From the NCBI RefSeq assembly GCF_014268595.2, contig NZ_CP077091.1, positions 208,501-272,500 on the forward strand: DNA of 64,000 bases. Direction: 5' to 3'. Position 1 is the stretch's first letter. Each line of letters opens with the position of its first letter. The notes beneath the pieces are model-generated. The model saw only the letters and a program-made list of their open reading frames with translations. It did not search any database and was not told the DNA's origin. The translations under genes were made by a program, and so were the position numbers. This document shows positions 36,668 to 45,849 of this stretch, in pieces. The stretch comes from Pseudomonas hamedanensis (GTDB lineage: Bacteria > Pseudomonadota > Gammaproteobacteria > Pseudomonadales > Pseudomonadaceae).

Positions 36668-37540
36668 CTACATGAGACTTTCGCGCACCATATCGAGAAA
36701 CGTCGCCACCACTCGCCGCGAACTCTGCTCGCGCAAGCACACCAGCGTCTCGGTCAGGCGCCGGGTGCAATCGGTGATCGGCAGGGCGCAGACCCGCGAG
36801 TCGGCGCCAAACTCCGCAGCGGAAACCACGCCGACGCCGATCCCCACGACCACCGCCTCGCGCGCCGCCTCCCGGCCTTCAACCTGGATCGCCGGGCGAA
36901 TGCGAAACCCGGTGCGCGCCATTTCCTCCTCCAGCGTCTGTCGCGTCACCGAACCGTGTTCCCGCAACACCAAGGGTGTGTCATCCAGATCCGCCAGGCA
37001 GATCGAGGCGCGATCGGCCCACGGGTGGTTGCGTGAAACAAACGCGACCATCGGGTCGTTACGCAGCGCCACGCACAGCAAGCGCTCATCGCTGACATCA
37101 CGCCCAAGCAGCGCCAGATCGGCCTGATAATTGAACAGGCGAAACAGCGATTCATCGGTGTTGCCGGTCTCAATCTTCACGCTGATTCCCGGATAGCGCT
37201 CGCAGAAACGGGCAATCTGCGGCAGCACATGCACCGGCGCATCCACCGCCAGAATCAGGCTGCCGGTTTGCAGCGCCTGGGATTCCTGCAACAGCTCCTG
37301 AGCTTCGGCTTCGATCACAAACAGACGCTGGGTGATCGCGAGCAGCCGCTCGCCGAGGTCGGTCAGGCGCACCGAGCGTTTATTGCGGTGAAACAGCAGC
37401 ACGCCGAAGCGTTCTTCGAGTTTGCGCACTTGGTCGGAAATAGCCGGTTGCGTCAGGTAAAGGCGCTCGGCCGCGCGGGTGAAGCTTCCATGCACGGCCA
37501 CGGCGTGGAAGGCTTTGAGTTGGGCGTGGGAAACGGACAT
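36668..37540 (-). CDS. LysR regulator, probable controller of the adjacent permease operon
   Basis: 290 aa from ATG 37540 (MSVSHAQLKAFHAVAVHGSFTRAAERLYLTQPAISDQVRKLEERFG). The effector domain VEGREAAREAVVVGIGVGVVSAAEFG resembles that of the neighbouring LysR. It is divergent from the OPA-type permease at 37835. The 294-nt region between has an AT-rich stretch with a dyad around ATACGATAAATCGATTTTAT (about 37597-37616), a plausible T-N11-A-type operator. Two related LysRs in one phosphonate locus may respond to different phosphonates (inference). Confidence 0.86.
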   Translation of the reverse strand: MSVSHAQLKAFHAVAVHGSFTRAAERLYLTQPAISDQVRKLEERFGVLLFHRNKRSVRLTDLGERLLAITQRLFVIEAEAQELLQESQALQTGSLILAVDAPVHVLPQIARFCERYPGISVKIETGNTDESLFRLFNYQADLALLGRDVSDERLLCVALRNDPMVAFVSRNHPWADRASICLADLDDTPLVLREHGSVTRQTLEEEMARTGFRIRPAIQVEGREAAREAVVVGIGVGVVSAAEFGADSRVCALPITDCTRRLTETLVCLREQSSRRVVATFLDMVRESLM

Positions 37541-37834
37541 GGCGACTCCGGATGACGAGCGCAGCTCCACTCAGTAACAAGCTGAGCTTATGTGTGAAAT
37601 ACGATAAATCGATTTTATTTATTAAACAGTAATTGCTTTGATCGGCTCACGCCATCGCTGACTGCCCGTTCGGGCAGCAGCATTGGCTCATGAGCCTGGG
37701 CGTGCAGCAACAGGACTCATCTGACCGTTATCGGCAAAGGGACGCGCTGGTAGCGCAGTGCTCAACAATAAAAAACACAGGCGTTTTTCTTAACGATTCT
37801 GCCAGCACACTCACACCCTGAGGTCAGAACCACC

Positions 37835-39160
37835 ATGAACAAGCACATCGGCACCCTTGCGCGTTGGCGCGTGCGGATTTTCGCTATCACCTGGCTCGCA
37901 TACGCCGCTTTCTATTTCACCCGCAAAGCGTTTTCGGTGGCCAAGTTGGGCATCGCCGAAGACCCGGGCTTCATGCTCGACAAGATGACCATGGCCAATC
38001 TCGACGCGATTTATCTGGCGTCTTATGCCATCGGCCAATTCACCTGGGGCATGCTCGCCGACCGCTTCGGCCCACGGGTTGTGGTGCTCGGTGGCTTGCT
38101 GATTTCGGCCGCCGCCGCGCTGGTGATGGGCAGTTTCGCCACGCTGCCGATCTTTGCCACCTGCATGTTGATTCAGGGGTTGGCGCAATCGACGGGATGG
38201 TCGGGGTTGTGCAAGAACCTGGGCAGCTTTTTCCCGGCGCAGCAACGTGGGCGCGTACTCGGGTTATGGAGTTCGTGCTACGCCTTCGGCGGGCTGGTGG
38301 CGTCGCCATTCGCCGGCTGGTGGGCGTACACGCTGATCGGCAGTTGGCATGCCGCTTTCATTTCCAGCGCGGCGGTGGTCGCGGTGGTCGCGGTGCTGTT
38401 CTTTATCTTCCAGCGCAACAAACCCGAAGACGTCGGCTTGCCGGCGGTGGAGCCGGAGCCGCTACTCACGGCTGAAGAAACCGCCGCCAACAGCAAACTC
38501 AGCGTTTGGGAGCCGTTGAAGGAAATCCTGCGCAACCGCACGGTGCTGGTGCTTGGCCTTGCGTACTTCATGTTGAAACCGGCGCGTTACGCGATCCTGT
38601 TGTGGGGGCCGGTGATTGTCTTTGAGCAGATGCCCAGTGTCGGCAAGGTCGGCGCAGCGATCATTCCCACCGCGTTCGAACTGGCCGGATTGCTCGGACC
38701 GATACTGATCGGTCTGGCCTCCGACAAACTGTTCGGCGCCCGCCGCATGCCGGCCTGCGTCCTGAGCCTGCTGGCGCTGACCGTGACCCTGGCGCTGTTC
38801 ATGGCGGCGTTGCAAAGCGGCAGCGTGTTGCTGGTGGTGCTGTTGCTGTTTGTCATGGGCCTGACCCTTTACGGTCCGGATTCGATGATCAGCGGTGCCG
38901 CCGCCATCGACTTCGGCAAAGCCAAGGCTGGCGCCACGGCTGCCGGTTTCGTCAATGGCTGTGGTTCGGTCGGGGCGGTGCTGGGCGGATTGTTGCCCGG
39001 TTATTTCGATTCGGTAACGGTGTTCATCGTGTTCGCCGGCTGTGCACTGTTCTCGGCGTTGGTGCTGATCCCGCACTGGAACAGTCGCCCGGTCGGTGTC
39101 ATGGAGCCGCGTGCCGCCATTCCCAATGGCCCGCTGACGATCAAACCGCTGCGTTCCTGA
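37835..39160 (+). CDS. MFS permease of organophosphate:phosphate antiporter (OPA) type, probable AEP uptake
   Basis: 441 aa, 12 membrane segments. The OPA signature is visible: AAFYFTRKAFSVAKLGI at TM1 (as in GlpT/UhpT/PgtP), then LASYAIGQFTWGMLADRFGPR and GWSGLCKNLGSFFPAQQRGRVLGLWSSCYAFGG. OPA carriers transport phosphorylated C3/C6 compounds. In this context (between AEP-catabolic genes) phosphonate uptake is the best inference; permeases of this kind in Pseudomonas AEP loci have been described as AEP transporters. It forms an operon with the FAD enzyme 69 nt downstream. A hairpin CTGCCCG-TT-CGGGCAG lies upstream at 37662-37677. Confidence 0.87.
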   Translation: MNKHIGTLARWRVRIFAITWLAYAAFYFTRKAFSVAKLGIAEDPGFMLDKMTMANLDAIYLASYAIGQFTWGMLADRFGPRVVVLGGLLISAAAALVMGSFATLPIFATCMLIQGLAQSTGWSGLCKNLGSFFPAQQRGRVLGLWSSCYAFGGLVASPFAGWWAYTLIGSWHAAFISSAAVVAVVAVLFFIFQRNKPEDVGLPAVEPEPLLTAEETAANSKLSVWEPLKEILRNRTVLVLGLAYFMLKPARYAILLWGPVIVFEQMPSVGKVGAAIIPTAFELAGLLGPILIGLASDKLFGARRMPACVLSLLALTVTLALFMAALQSGSVLLVVLLLFVMGLTLYGPDSMISGAAAIDFGKAKAGATAAGFVNGCGSVGAVLGGLLPGYFDSVTVFIVFAGCALFSALVLIPHWNSRPVGVMEPRAAIPNGPLTIKPLRS

Positions 39161-39229
39161 ACCCCTTGCCCGGCGGCCTGCTGCGGTGTGCGGCAGGTCG
39201 TGGCGCGGCCAACTGACTGGAGAAACCCC

Positions 39230-40621
39230 ATGAGACCGTTCTGGCTGGAGCAGGCCTTGCTGGCTGACCGTAGCGAAACCTGTCCACCGCTACAGGGCGA
39301 CGTGCGTACCGATGTGTGCATTGTCGGTGGCGGGTACACCGGGCTGTGGACCGCGATCATGCTCAAGCAGCAAAACCCCGAACTCGACGTGCGGCTGATC
39401 GAGGCCGATATCTGCGGTGCAGGCGCCAGTGGGCGTAACGGTGGTTGCGCGCTGTCGTGGTCGGCGAAGTATTTCACCCTTGAGCGCTTGTTCGGCGTCG
39501 CGGAAGCTGTACGCCTGGTGCAAGAGTCGGAGCGCAGCATCCATGCCATCGGTGCGTTTTGCGAGCATTACGGCGTCGATGCCGAGTACCGTCTCGACGG
39601 CACTTTGTACACCGCCACCAACCGAGCACAAGTCGGTTCGACGGACGCGGTGATTGCGGCGCTGGAGCGCAACGGCATCAATTCCTTCAGCCAGCGTCCG
39701 CTGGCCGATGTGCAGCGTATGGCCGGTTCGCAAAAGCACCTGGAGGGCTGGTTTTCGCCCGCAGCGGCCAGTGTGCAACCGGGCAAACTGGTGCGTGGCT
39801 TGCGCCGCGTCGCGCTGCAGTTGGGCGTGAAAATCCACGAGCAGACGGCGATGACTGGTCTGGAGGAGGGCCGCCCGGCGCGCATCCAGACGCCGAACGG
39901 CAACGTGATAGCCGACCGCGTGGTGCTGGCGATGAATGCGTGGATGGCCCGCGCTTTCCCGCAATTCGCGCGCAGCGTGGCGATCGTTTCCAGCGACATG
40001 CTGATCACCGAGCCACGTCCGGACCTGTTGCAGCAGATCGGCTTGACCAGTGGCGTCACCGTGCTGGATTCACGGATTTTCGTGCACTACTACCACAACA
40101 CCGCGGACGGTCGGATCATGCTCGGCAAGGGCGGCAATACCTTCGCTTATGGCGGTCGCCTGTCGCCGGTATTCGACCAGCCGTCACCGTATGCCGGGTT
40201 GCTCAAGCGCAGCCTCGACGACTTCTTTCCGGCATTTTCCGAGGTCAAAGTCGACGCGACCTGGAACGGCCCGTCTGATCGCTCGGTCACCGGTCTGCCG
40301 TTTTTCGGCCAGATGAGCCGTAGCGGCAATGTGTTTTACGGCTTCGGCTATTCGGGCAGCGGGGTCGGCCCCTGTCACATGGGCGGGCAGATTCTCGCGT
40401 CGCTGGTGCAAGGGCTGGATAACCCGTGGACGCGTTCGCCGCTGGTCAATGGTCCGTTGGGCTACTTCCCGCCAGAGCCGATCCGCTATCTGGGTTCGCT
40501 GCTGGTGCGCAACGCCATTCGCCGCAAGGAGCGCGCCGAAGACCATGGCCGCCGACCACGGCATCTGGACGTGCGGCTGGCGAAGTTTGCCGCGGCCGCG
40601 GGCAAGGCCGACAAAGGCTGA
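39230..40621 (+). CDS. FAD-dependent amine oxidoreductase (DAO family) of the AEP locus
   Basis: 463 aa from ATG 39230, with GGAG upstream. D-amino-acid-oxidase-like enzyme: FAD-binding VCIVGGGYTGLWTAIMLKQQ near residue 26, the GAGASGRNGG motif of glycine-oxidase/PuuB-type members, and C-terminal FYGFGYSGSGVGPCHMGGQILA. Cofactor contacts end at RYLGSLLVRNAIRRKE. Such flavoproteins in phosphonate clusters have been reported to oxidise AEP or N-methylated AEP, feeding PhnW or PhnX. That role fits here but substrate specificity cannot be read from the sequence. Co-transcribed with the permease. Confidence 0.87.
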   Translation: MRPFWLEQALLADRSETCPPLQGDVRTDVCIVGGGYTGLWTAIMLKQQNPELDVRLIEADICGAGASGRNGGCALSWSAKYFTLERLFGVAEAVRLVQESERSIHAIGAFCEHYGVDAEYRLDGTLYTATNRAQVGSTDAVIAALERNGINSFSQRPLADVQRMAGSQKHLEGWFSPAAASVQPGKLVRGLRRVALQLGVKIHEQTAMTGLEEGRPARIQTPNGNVIADRVVLAMNAWMARAFPQFARSVAIVSSDMLITEPRPDLLQQIGLTSGVTVLDSRIFVHYYHNTADGRIMLGKGGNTFAYGGRLSPVFDQPSPYAGLLKRSLDDFFPAFSEVKVDATWNGPSDRSVTGLPFFGQMSRSGNVFYGFGYSGSGVGPCHMGGQILASLVQGLDNPWTRSPLVNGPLGYFPPEPIRYLGSLLVRNAIRRKERAEDHGRRPRHLDVRLAKFAAAAGKADKG

Positions 40622-40632
40622 GCGCCCCCTGG

Positions 40633-42030
40633 TTACTGTTCGCTGCCATTGAGCAGCCAGTCGAGCAGCAGACTGCTGTCGCCAGTGGACGGTGGTTCGC
40701 GCGGCGGCAGCTTGCGCGAGTGACCGAGCAATATGATCGGCCGGTCCGGATCGCCGTCGAGGAAACTGACCCACACCTCGCTACCGGCGCCGGGCAACTC
40801 GTCAGCCGCAATACGCCCGTTGACCCGCGTCATGGCGATGGGCAGCCAAACCGCATCGCTATCATCAGCGTGCGCCTCGGTCTGCGGCCACAGTTGCACG
40901 GCGATACGCCCTTGCGCGTCGAGTTGCGCCGGCTGTCCTGACGCGCCGAGCACGCGCGCCAAGTGATAGCCGACCACGCTGGGGCGTTGTTGCTGCAGCG
41001 GCGGGCGGAAGTCGCTTGACCAGGGTTGAGCGCTAAAGTCGTTGTGATAGCGCTGCACCACGCAGGTCGGGTCAAGAATCGACGGCGATTGCCCCTGATG
41101 GCGCACCGAGGTGATCCGCCAATGCTCGTTGAAGTGGCTGATCGGGTGTTCGGTGACCATCAGCAAGCCTGCGCTACGCAACGCACAGCAGTCGCTGCGG
41201 CCCTCGATGGAGCGCAACCGACAACGCTGTCGTTGCAGATGACGACGGCTGCGCTGTTCGAGGTGAGATTGTTCAGGCGAAGGCCTCAAGGGCGGCGGAT
41301 CCGCGGCCACCTGATTGGCAGCGTCTTGATAGGCCGCTCGCTGCCCGCGGTCACGCACCCGCGGCAGCGCAGCCACGGGGGCGGCGTGATGCTGCTGATA
41401 CAACGCGCTGACACAGGGCGACGGCGTCTGCTCATCGGCCTTGAATGCCAGCGGGAGTGGTTCTTGCGGCAGGCTCAGGCTGTCATCGGCAAACACCACG
41501 ACATGTCCGGCAGGGCCGTGTTCGAAGTGATAGTGAATGCCTTCTTCTTCGCACAAGCGTTGGATCAACGCGAGATCGCTTTCCTCGTACTGGACGCAAA
41601 ACGGACGTGGCGGGTACTGGCCCACGCTCATTTCGATACGGTAGCCGTCGCCCGGCAGGGCGTTTTCCGCCATCAAGCGCTGCAGGATCTGCGGCACGCT
41701 AAGTTGGGTGAACACGCGCCGTTTACTCCCTTGCGCCAATCTTTGCAGGTGCGGCACCAGACTCAGGCGATAGCCGACACGATGCGTGCCGCGATGCTCG
41801 CAACTGGCACTGGCGATCAGACCGTGAATGCCATGGTGCGCACTGAGGTGCAAAAAGGCCGGCTGGTGCAACAGCGTGCCGGGCGCAATCGCCGGGGCGA
41901 CGCCGATCAACCGCAGGTCAAAGCGATACGGCTGGTTGAGCGCTTCTTCACCGCGAAAGCGCAACACCGGCAGGCGCAATCCGCTGTCGGTCAGGGTGAG
42001 GGTGAAGGGACTTTCCTTGTCATTGAGCAT
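40633..42030 (-). CDS. vgrG: Short orphan VgrG (type VI secretion spike)
   Basis: 465 aa. N-terminal gp27-like region (FTLTLTDSGLRLPVLRFRGEEALNQPYRFDLRLI, QYEESDLALIQRLCEEEGIHYHFEH) and a gp5-like OB domain at the C terminus (GRIAVQLWPQ ... GSEVWVSFLDGDPDRPIILLGH). It then stops after ~30 more residues. It lacks the long Val-x-Gly beta-helix of usual VgrGs (600+ aa) and any C-terminal effector domain. No hcp, tssI partner, adaptor (DUF4123/DUF1795) or toxin gene is adjacent. Possibly a minimal spike that carries separate cargo, or a decayed relic. Confidence 0.85.
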   Translation of the reverse strand: MLNDKESPFTLTLTDSGLRLPVLRFRGEEALNQPYRFDLRLIGVAPAIAPGTLLHQPAFLHLSAHHGIHGLIASASCEHRGTHRVGYRLSLVPHLQRLAQGSKRRVFTQLSVPQILQRLMAENALPGDGYRIEMSVGQYPPRPFCVQYEESDLALIQRLCEEEGIHYHFEHGPAGHVVVFADDSLSLPQEPLPLAFKADEQTPSPCVSALYQQHHAAPVAALPRVRDRGQRAAYQDAANQVAADPPPLRPSPEQSHLEQRSRRHLQRQRCRLRSIEGRSDCCALRSAGLLMVTEHPISHFNEHWRITSVRHQGQSPSILDPTCVVQRYHNDFSAQPWSSDFRPPLQQQRPSVVGYHLARVLGASGQPAQLDAQGRIAVQLWPQTEAHADDSDAVWLPIAMTRVNGRIAADELPGAGSEVWVSFLDGDPDRPIILLGHSRKLPPREPPSTGDSSLLLDWLLNGSEQ

Positions 42031-42249
42031 CGAGCGGGCTCTGTCAGGCGATTCGGGCCACAGAGGGTACGAAACCGCCGGGCCGAATGGTCATGTCAAA
42101 GCGGTTTTTCAGAAGAGTCCTACGGGGTTTGGTGAAGATGTCGATCCGGCACCGGCATTTTCTGGTCGATTGCCGACTTTAGGCCGTATAAACTTGCGCC
42201 ACGCGTCGGCCAATAGATGTCTCGGCGCCACAGATCAAGAGAGTGAGTA

Positions 42250-42954
42250 ATGGGCGCACAGTGGAAGGTTAAACACAAAGAAGCGGCAGCCAACGCCAAG
42301 GGCAAGATCTTCGGCAAGCTGGTGAAGGAAATCACCATCGCGGCCCGCAACGGTGCCGATACCGCCACCAACGCGCATTTGCGTCTGGTGGTCGAACAGG
42401 CCAAGAAAGCCTCGATGCCAAAAGAAACCCTGGACCGCGCGATCAAGAAAGGCGCCGGTCTTCTGGGCGAGACCGTGCAATACCATCGCGTCACCTACGA
42501 AGGTTTTGCCCCGCATCAGGTGCCGCTGATCGTCGAGTGCGTGACCGACAACATCAACCGCACCGTGGCGGAAATCCGTGTGGCCTTCCGCAAGGGCCAG
42601 TTGGGCGCTTCCGGTTCGGTGGCCTGGATGTTCAACCACGTCGGCATGATCGAAGCCTCGCCGGACACCCCTGACGCCGATCCGGAAATGGCCGCGATCG
42701 AAGCCGGCGCCCAGGATTTCGAACCGGGTGACGAGGGCGCAACGCTGTTCCTGACCGATCCAACCGACCTCGACGCCGTGCAGAAAGCATTGCCGGAGCA
42801 GGGCTTCACGGTGTTGTCGGCGAAACTGGGCTACCAGCCGAAGAGTCCGGTCAGCGGCCTGAGCGACGAGCAAATGGCAGAAGTCGAAGCGTTCCTCGAA
42901 GGCCTCGACAACCATGACGATGTGCAGGACATGTTTGTCGGTCTGGCGGGCTGA
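42250..42954 (+). CDS. YebC/PmpR family protein (YeeN-type paralogue)
   Basis: 234 aa. Three-domain YebC fold: [35 protein letters not shown] at the N terminus, [14 protein letters not shown], then [38 protein letters not shown]. Canonical YebC starts MAGHSKWANI(K)H; this start (GAQWKVKHK) is that of the second, YeeN-like group. The family includes annotated transcriptional regulators (PmpR), and YebC proteins have more recently been linked to translation of difficult (proline-rich) sequences. It is not next to ruvC, supporting paralogue status. Confidence 0.9.
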   Translation: MGAQWKVKHKEAAANAKGKIFGKLVKEITIAARNGADTATNAHLRLVVEQAKKASMPKETLDRAIKKGAGLLGETVQYHRVTYEGFAPHQVPLIVECVTDNINRTVAEIRVAFRKGQLGASGSVAWMFNHVGMIEASPDTPDADPEMAAIEAGAQDFEPGDEGATLFLTDPTDLDAVQKALPEQGFTVLSAKLGYQPKSPVSGLSDEQMAEVEAFLEGLDNHDDVQDMFVGLAG

Positions 42955-42978
42955 TCTGTTTCGCCAGTAAGCACTTCT

Positions 42979-43042
42979 TCGCGGGCAGGCTCGCTTCCAC
43001 ATTGGAAGGTATTTCAACTATGGGAGCGAGCCTGCTCGCGAA
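42979..43042. repeat. REP inverted pair
   Basis: TTCGCGGGCAGGCTCGCTTC / GGGAGCGAGCCTGCTCGCGAA arms, one of them slightly degraded, 18 nt apart, in the yebC-like/kinase convergent gap. Confidence 0.85.
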
Positions 43043-43056
43043 TGACCGCGCAGCGG

Positions 43057-44370
43057 TCACAGACCCTCTAACACCTCGCTGATTTCGCTGAAACCTGGCC
43101 GCCCCAGCACATCGGCCTGACAACAGCGCCGCTCCAGTTCCTCCAGCGCCACACGCCGCTCGACACTGAACCCCGCGTCGATGCGCGCCAGCAATTCCCC
43201 CAGCAGCACACCGAACGCGCGCACTTCAAGGCGTTGCAGGGCACGGCTTTGCGGGCTGTCTGCGGTGGCGTGAAACGACGCCGCACCAAAATCCCCAAGC
43301 AGGCAATCGCCCTGATCGTTGACCAAAATGTTGTGCCCGTAGAGATCGCCGTGGGTGATGCCTTGCGCGTGCAAGTGTCCGGCTGCCGAGGCGATGCCCT
43401 TGGCAATGCGCAAGGCGACGCCGGTGTTCAAGCGCAGGTCGTCGGCGTAAACATCGCGCGAACAAGACGCGAGGCTGGGCAGTCCGGCGAGGTTGCGATA
43501 ACTCGGATCAATCAGCTGCATCACCAGCCCTTGCTGCCCATCGGGATGGTCGACGATGCGCCCTTCGACCCGGATCAGGTTCGGGTGCCGACCTGCGGTG
43601 ATGCAGGCGTTCATCTCGTGCAGCGGCGAGCCGTCACTGGTCATTTGGCCTTTGTAGAGTTTCACCGCCACCGGGACAGAAACGCCATCGCCGCGCTGCC
43701 ACTGCGCCCGGGAAATCACCCCGGACGCGCCTTCGCCCAACTGTTTTTCGAGGCGCAGCGCCGCCCAGTCGATGCGTGGTGTGGCTTCAAGGGCGGCGGC
43801 GTCAGCTTCGGTTTCCAGAGGATTACCGGCGTAGGCCAGCCACGTCAGGCTCGGTAGGGTCAGCAGCCAGTGCGGCAGCTCCGTGAGGCGGTTGGCCGCA
43901 ACGCGGATCAGTTCCAGACGCAGGCAATGACTCAGCGACGAGGGCAGCGTTTGTAGCCGATTTCCCGAGAGCATCAGTTTTTGCAAGTGAGGCCGTTCAC
44001 CGAGTTCGCTCGGCAGGGTCTCGATGCAGTTATCGGTCAGGATCAGCCAGCGCAGCAGCGGGGGCAGGGCGGCACCGGGGACGTCGTCGATGCGGTTGGC
44101 CTTGAAGCCGATCATCGTCAGCGCCGTACACCGGCCCAGGCACGCGGGCAGTTCGGTGAACAGATTGTCGGAGCAGAACAGCACGCGCAGGCGAGTCAGT
44201 CGATGCAGGTCATCCGGCAGGCGATCCAGGGCGTTGCCGCTGAGGTTGAGCACCTCCAGCGTGTCAGCCAGATCGAAAATCTCGCGCGGGAATTCGGTCA
44301 GACCGCCGGACAGATCCAGCCGCGTAATGCCTGACAGCTCGCCGGCGCGCAATTGAGCAAGGGTGTGCAT
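43057..44370 (-). CDS. Leucine-rich-repeat Ser/Thr protein kinase
   Basis: 437 aa, no signal peptide or membrane helix. Residues ~15-190 hold seven to eight 23-aa leucine-rich repeats (LEVLNLSGNALDRLPDDL, LQKLMLSGNRLQTLPSSL). From ~205 a eukaryotic-like kinase domain follows: glycine loop LGEGASGVISRA, ATP-binding Lys237 in VAVKLYKG, catalytic loop HGDLYGHN (H340-G-D342 ... N347) and DFG at 360-362. HRD is changed to HGD, as in several bacterial kinases and RIO/APH-like proteins; the catalytic Asp is retained, so it is probably active. A cytosolic sensor-kinase arrangement with LRR for partner recognition. REP-flanked and single. Confidence 0.9.
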   Translation of the reverse strand: MHTLAQLRAGELSGITRLDLSGGLTEFPREIFDLADTLEVLNLSGNALDRLPDDLHRLTRLRVLFCSDNLFTELPACLGRCTALTMIGFKANRIDDVPGAALPPLLRWLILTDNCIETLPSELGERPHLQKLMLSGNRLQTLPSSLSHCLRLELIRVAANRLTELPHWLLTLPSLTWLAYAGNPLETEADAAALEATPRIDWAALRLEKQLGEGASGVISRAQWQRGDGVSVPVAVKLYKGQMTSDGSPLHEMNACITAGRHPNLIRVEGRIVDHPDGQQGLVMQLIDPSYRNLAGLPSLASCSRDVYADDLRLNTGVALRIAKGIASAAGHLHAQGITHGDLYGHNILVNDQGDCLLGDFGAASFHATADSPQSRALQRLEVRAFGVLLGELLARIDAGFSVERRVALEELERRCCQADVLGRPGFSEISEVLEGL

Positions 44371-44482
44371 GGTGAGGTTCGCTATTGATCAGTGGAACGG
44401 CGCCTGGGCGCTGGGGATGGGCGACATGATAACGGCAAAGCGAATGACGGATTTAACGCGATGCTGGAATCACAGCAGATAT

Positions 44483-44571
44483 TGTAGGCCTTCGCCTGCT
44501 CGCGAAAACGGTTTGTCAGTCACATCATCAGCATCTGAAAGAGCGCTATCGCGAGCAGGCGAAGGCCTACA
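44483..44571. repeat. REP inverted pair (TGTAGGCCTTCGCCTGCTCGCGA type)
   Basis: Arms share the core CTTCGCCTGCTCGCGA and its inverse, about 45 nt apart; same subtype as 59382-59472. Confidence 0.9.
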
Positions 44572-44583
44572 GGGGGCCGGGTG

Positions 44584-45750
44584 TCAGGCTGATTTGGGAG
44601 TTTCCTGCAATTGCCCCAACCGACTGCGCGTGCGCGCCAGGTCGATGGCGTTGCCTGCCAGGCTCTGGCACAACGGCAATCGGCCAAGCAAAGTCAGGTG
44701 TTTGTCCTGATCGTAAAGCACGTCGATCAGGTTGATGAAGCGCTGCTGCACAGCGATGGGGCAGCCATCCAGTGCCGGCAAGCCATCGATGATCCACTGA
44801 TCGAAACGCTGGCACAGCTGCAGGTAATCCATGACGGCCGTCGGCTGTTCGCACAGATCGCCGAAGGTAAAACCGACCCGACGCTCTTCGCACAAGCGCG
44901 CCTGCAGGTGGCGGGTGCCGACCGCGAGCGTCAGGGCCGGCGCGGTGTCCGGCGGCACGTTCAGGGCCTGGCGTTGGGCCGGCGTGGCGGGCCAGACGTA
45001 ATGTCCCTGGGTGAACCGCTGATGCGCATGGCGCCGGGCCTGGCTGCGATAGTCGTGAGGACCACCCACCTCCATCACCTGCATACGCGCATTGATCAGT
45101 TCGATCACCGGCTTGAAGCGGGCGTGATAAAGCGGATTGGGCAGCAGCCCTTCCGGCGCGTAGTTGGAAGTCAGTAACAGCACGATCCGGCGCTTGAACA
45201 ATGCCTTGAACAGGCGACTGATGAGCATCGCGTCGCCGATATCGTGGACATGAAACTCATCGAAACACAGGACCTGGCAGTCTTGCAGCCATTCGTCGAG
45301 CGTGACCTCCAGCGCGTCCTCCAACTGACGGTGGCGGAACATGTCCTGATGCAATTGGGCGAAGAACTGATGGAAATGCAGGCGGCGTTTGCGGGTGATC
45401 GGCAGTGCCTGGAAAAAACCGTCGAGCAGCCAGCTCTTGCCGCGCCCGACCGGGCCGTACAGATACAGGCTGGGCGGCGTGCGCGCGCGGCTGTCGAGCA
45501 AAATACTGGCCTGCTGCGCCATGCAGTCAATCACCTGCTGCTGGCTGCGGCTGAGGGTGTAACCCTGCTGGTGGGCCTTGTCGCGGAAATATTCGCGGAT
45601 CGACCGGGCATTGCCATCAGGCGCCGCGCTGGCGGCCAGGCCCTTGCCGAACAAGCGCTGCAACACCGGCCAGCGTTGGCTCAATCGTGATCGTCTGGTC
45701 GGTCGGGCGGGCACGCGGGGCAGACTCCTGGTTGATTGGGCCGGCTCCAC
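44584..45750 (-). CDS. zapE: ZapE-like AFG1-family ATPase
   Basis: 388 aa from GTG 45750; GTG 45714 has a better ribosome site (AGGAG 10 nt upstream) and is a possible alternative (376 aa). P-loop LYLYGPVGRGKSWLLDGFFQ, Walker B VLCFDEFHVHDIGDAMLI, and the characteristic LLLTSNYAPEGLLPNPLYHARFKP box with its Arg finger region. ZapE binds the Z-ring under stress in E. coli, and AFG1 homologues act in mitochondrial proteostasis. Pseudomonas has a canonical ZapE near petABC, so this may be a second paralogue; that part is from general knowledge. Confidence 0.82.
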   Translation of the reverse strand: MEPAQSTRSLPRVPARPTRRSRLSQRWPVLQRLFGKGLAASAAPDGNARSIREYFRDKAHQQGYTLSRSQQQVIDCMAQQASILLDSRARTPPSLYLYGPVGRGKSWLLDGFFQALPITRKRRLHFHQFFAQLHQDMFRHRQLEDALEVTLDEWLQDCQVLCFDEFHVHDIGDAMLISRLFKALFKRRIVLLLTSNYAPEGLLPNPLYHARFKPVIELINARMQVMEVGGPHDYRSQARRHAHQRFTQGHYVWPATPAQRQALNVPPDTAPALTLAVGTRHLQARLCEERRVGFTFGDLCEQPTAVMDYLQLCQRFDQWIIDGLPALDGCPIAVQQRFINLIDVLYDQDKHLTLLGRLPLCQSLAGNAIDLARTRSRLGQLQETPKSA

Positions 45751-45849
45751 CGGGAGCGCGGCGGTCCCAGTTTAACCAGAGCTCGGGCGCCAGCTCCATG
45801 AAATATGCACGATCCCGAATGTAAGAGCTGACGAGTGCAGGGTGGTATT

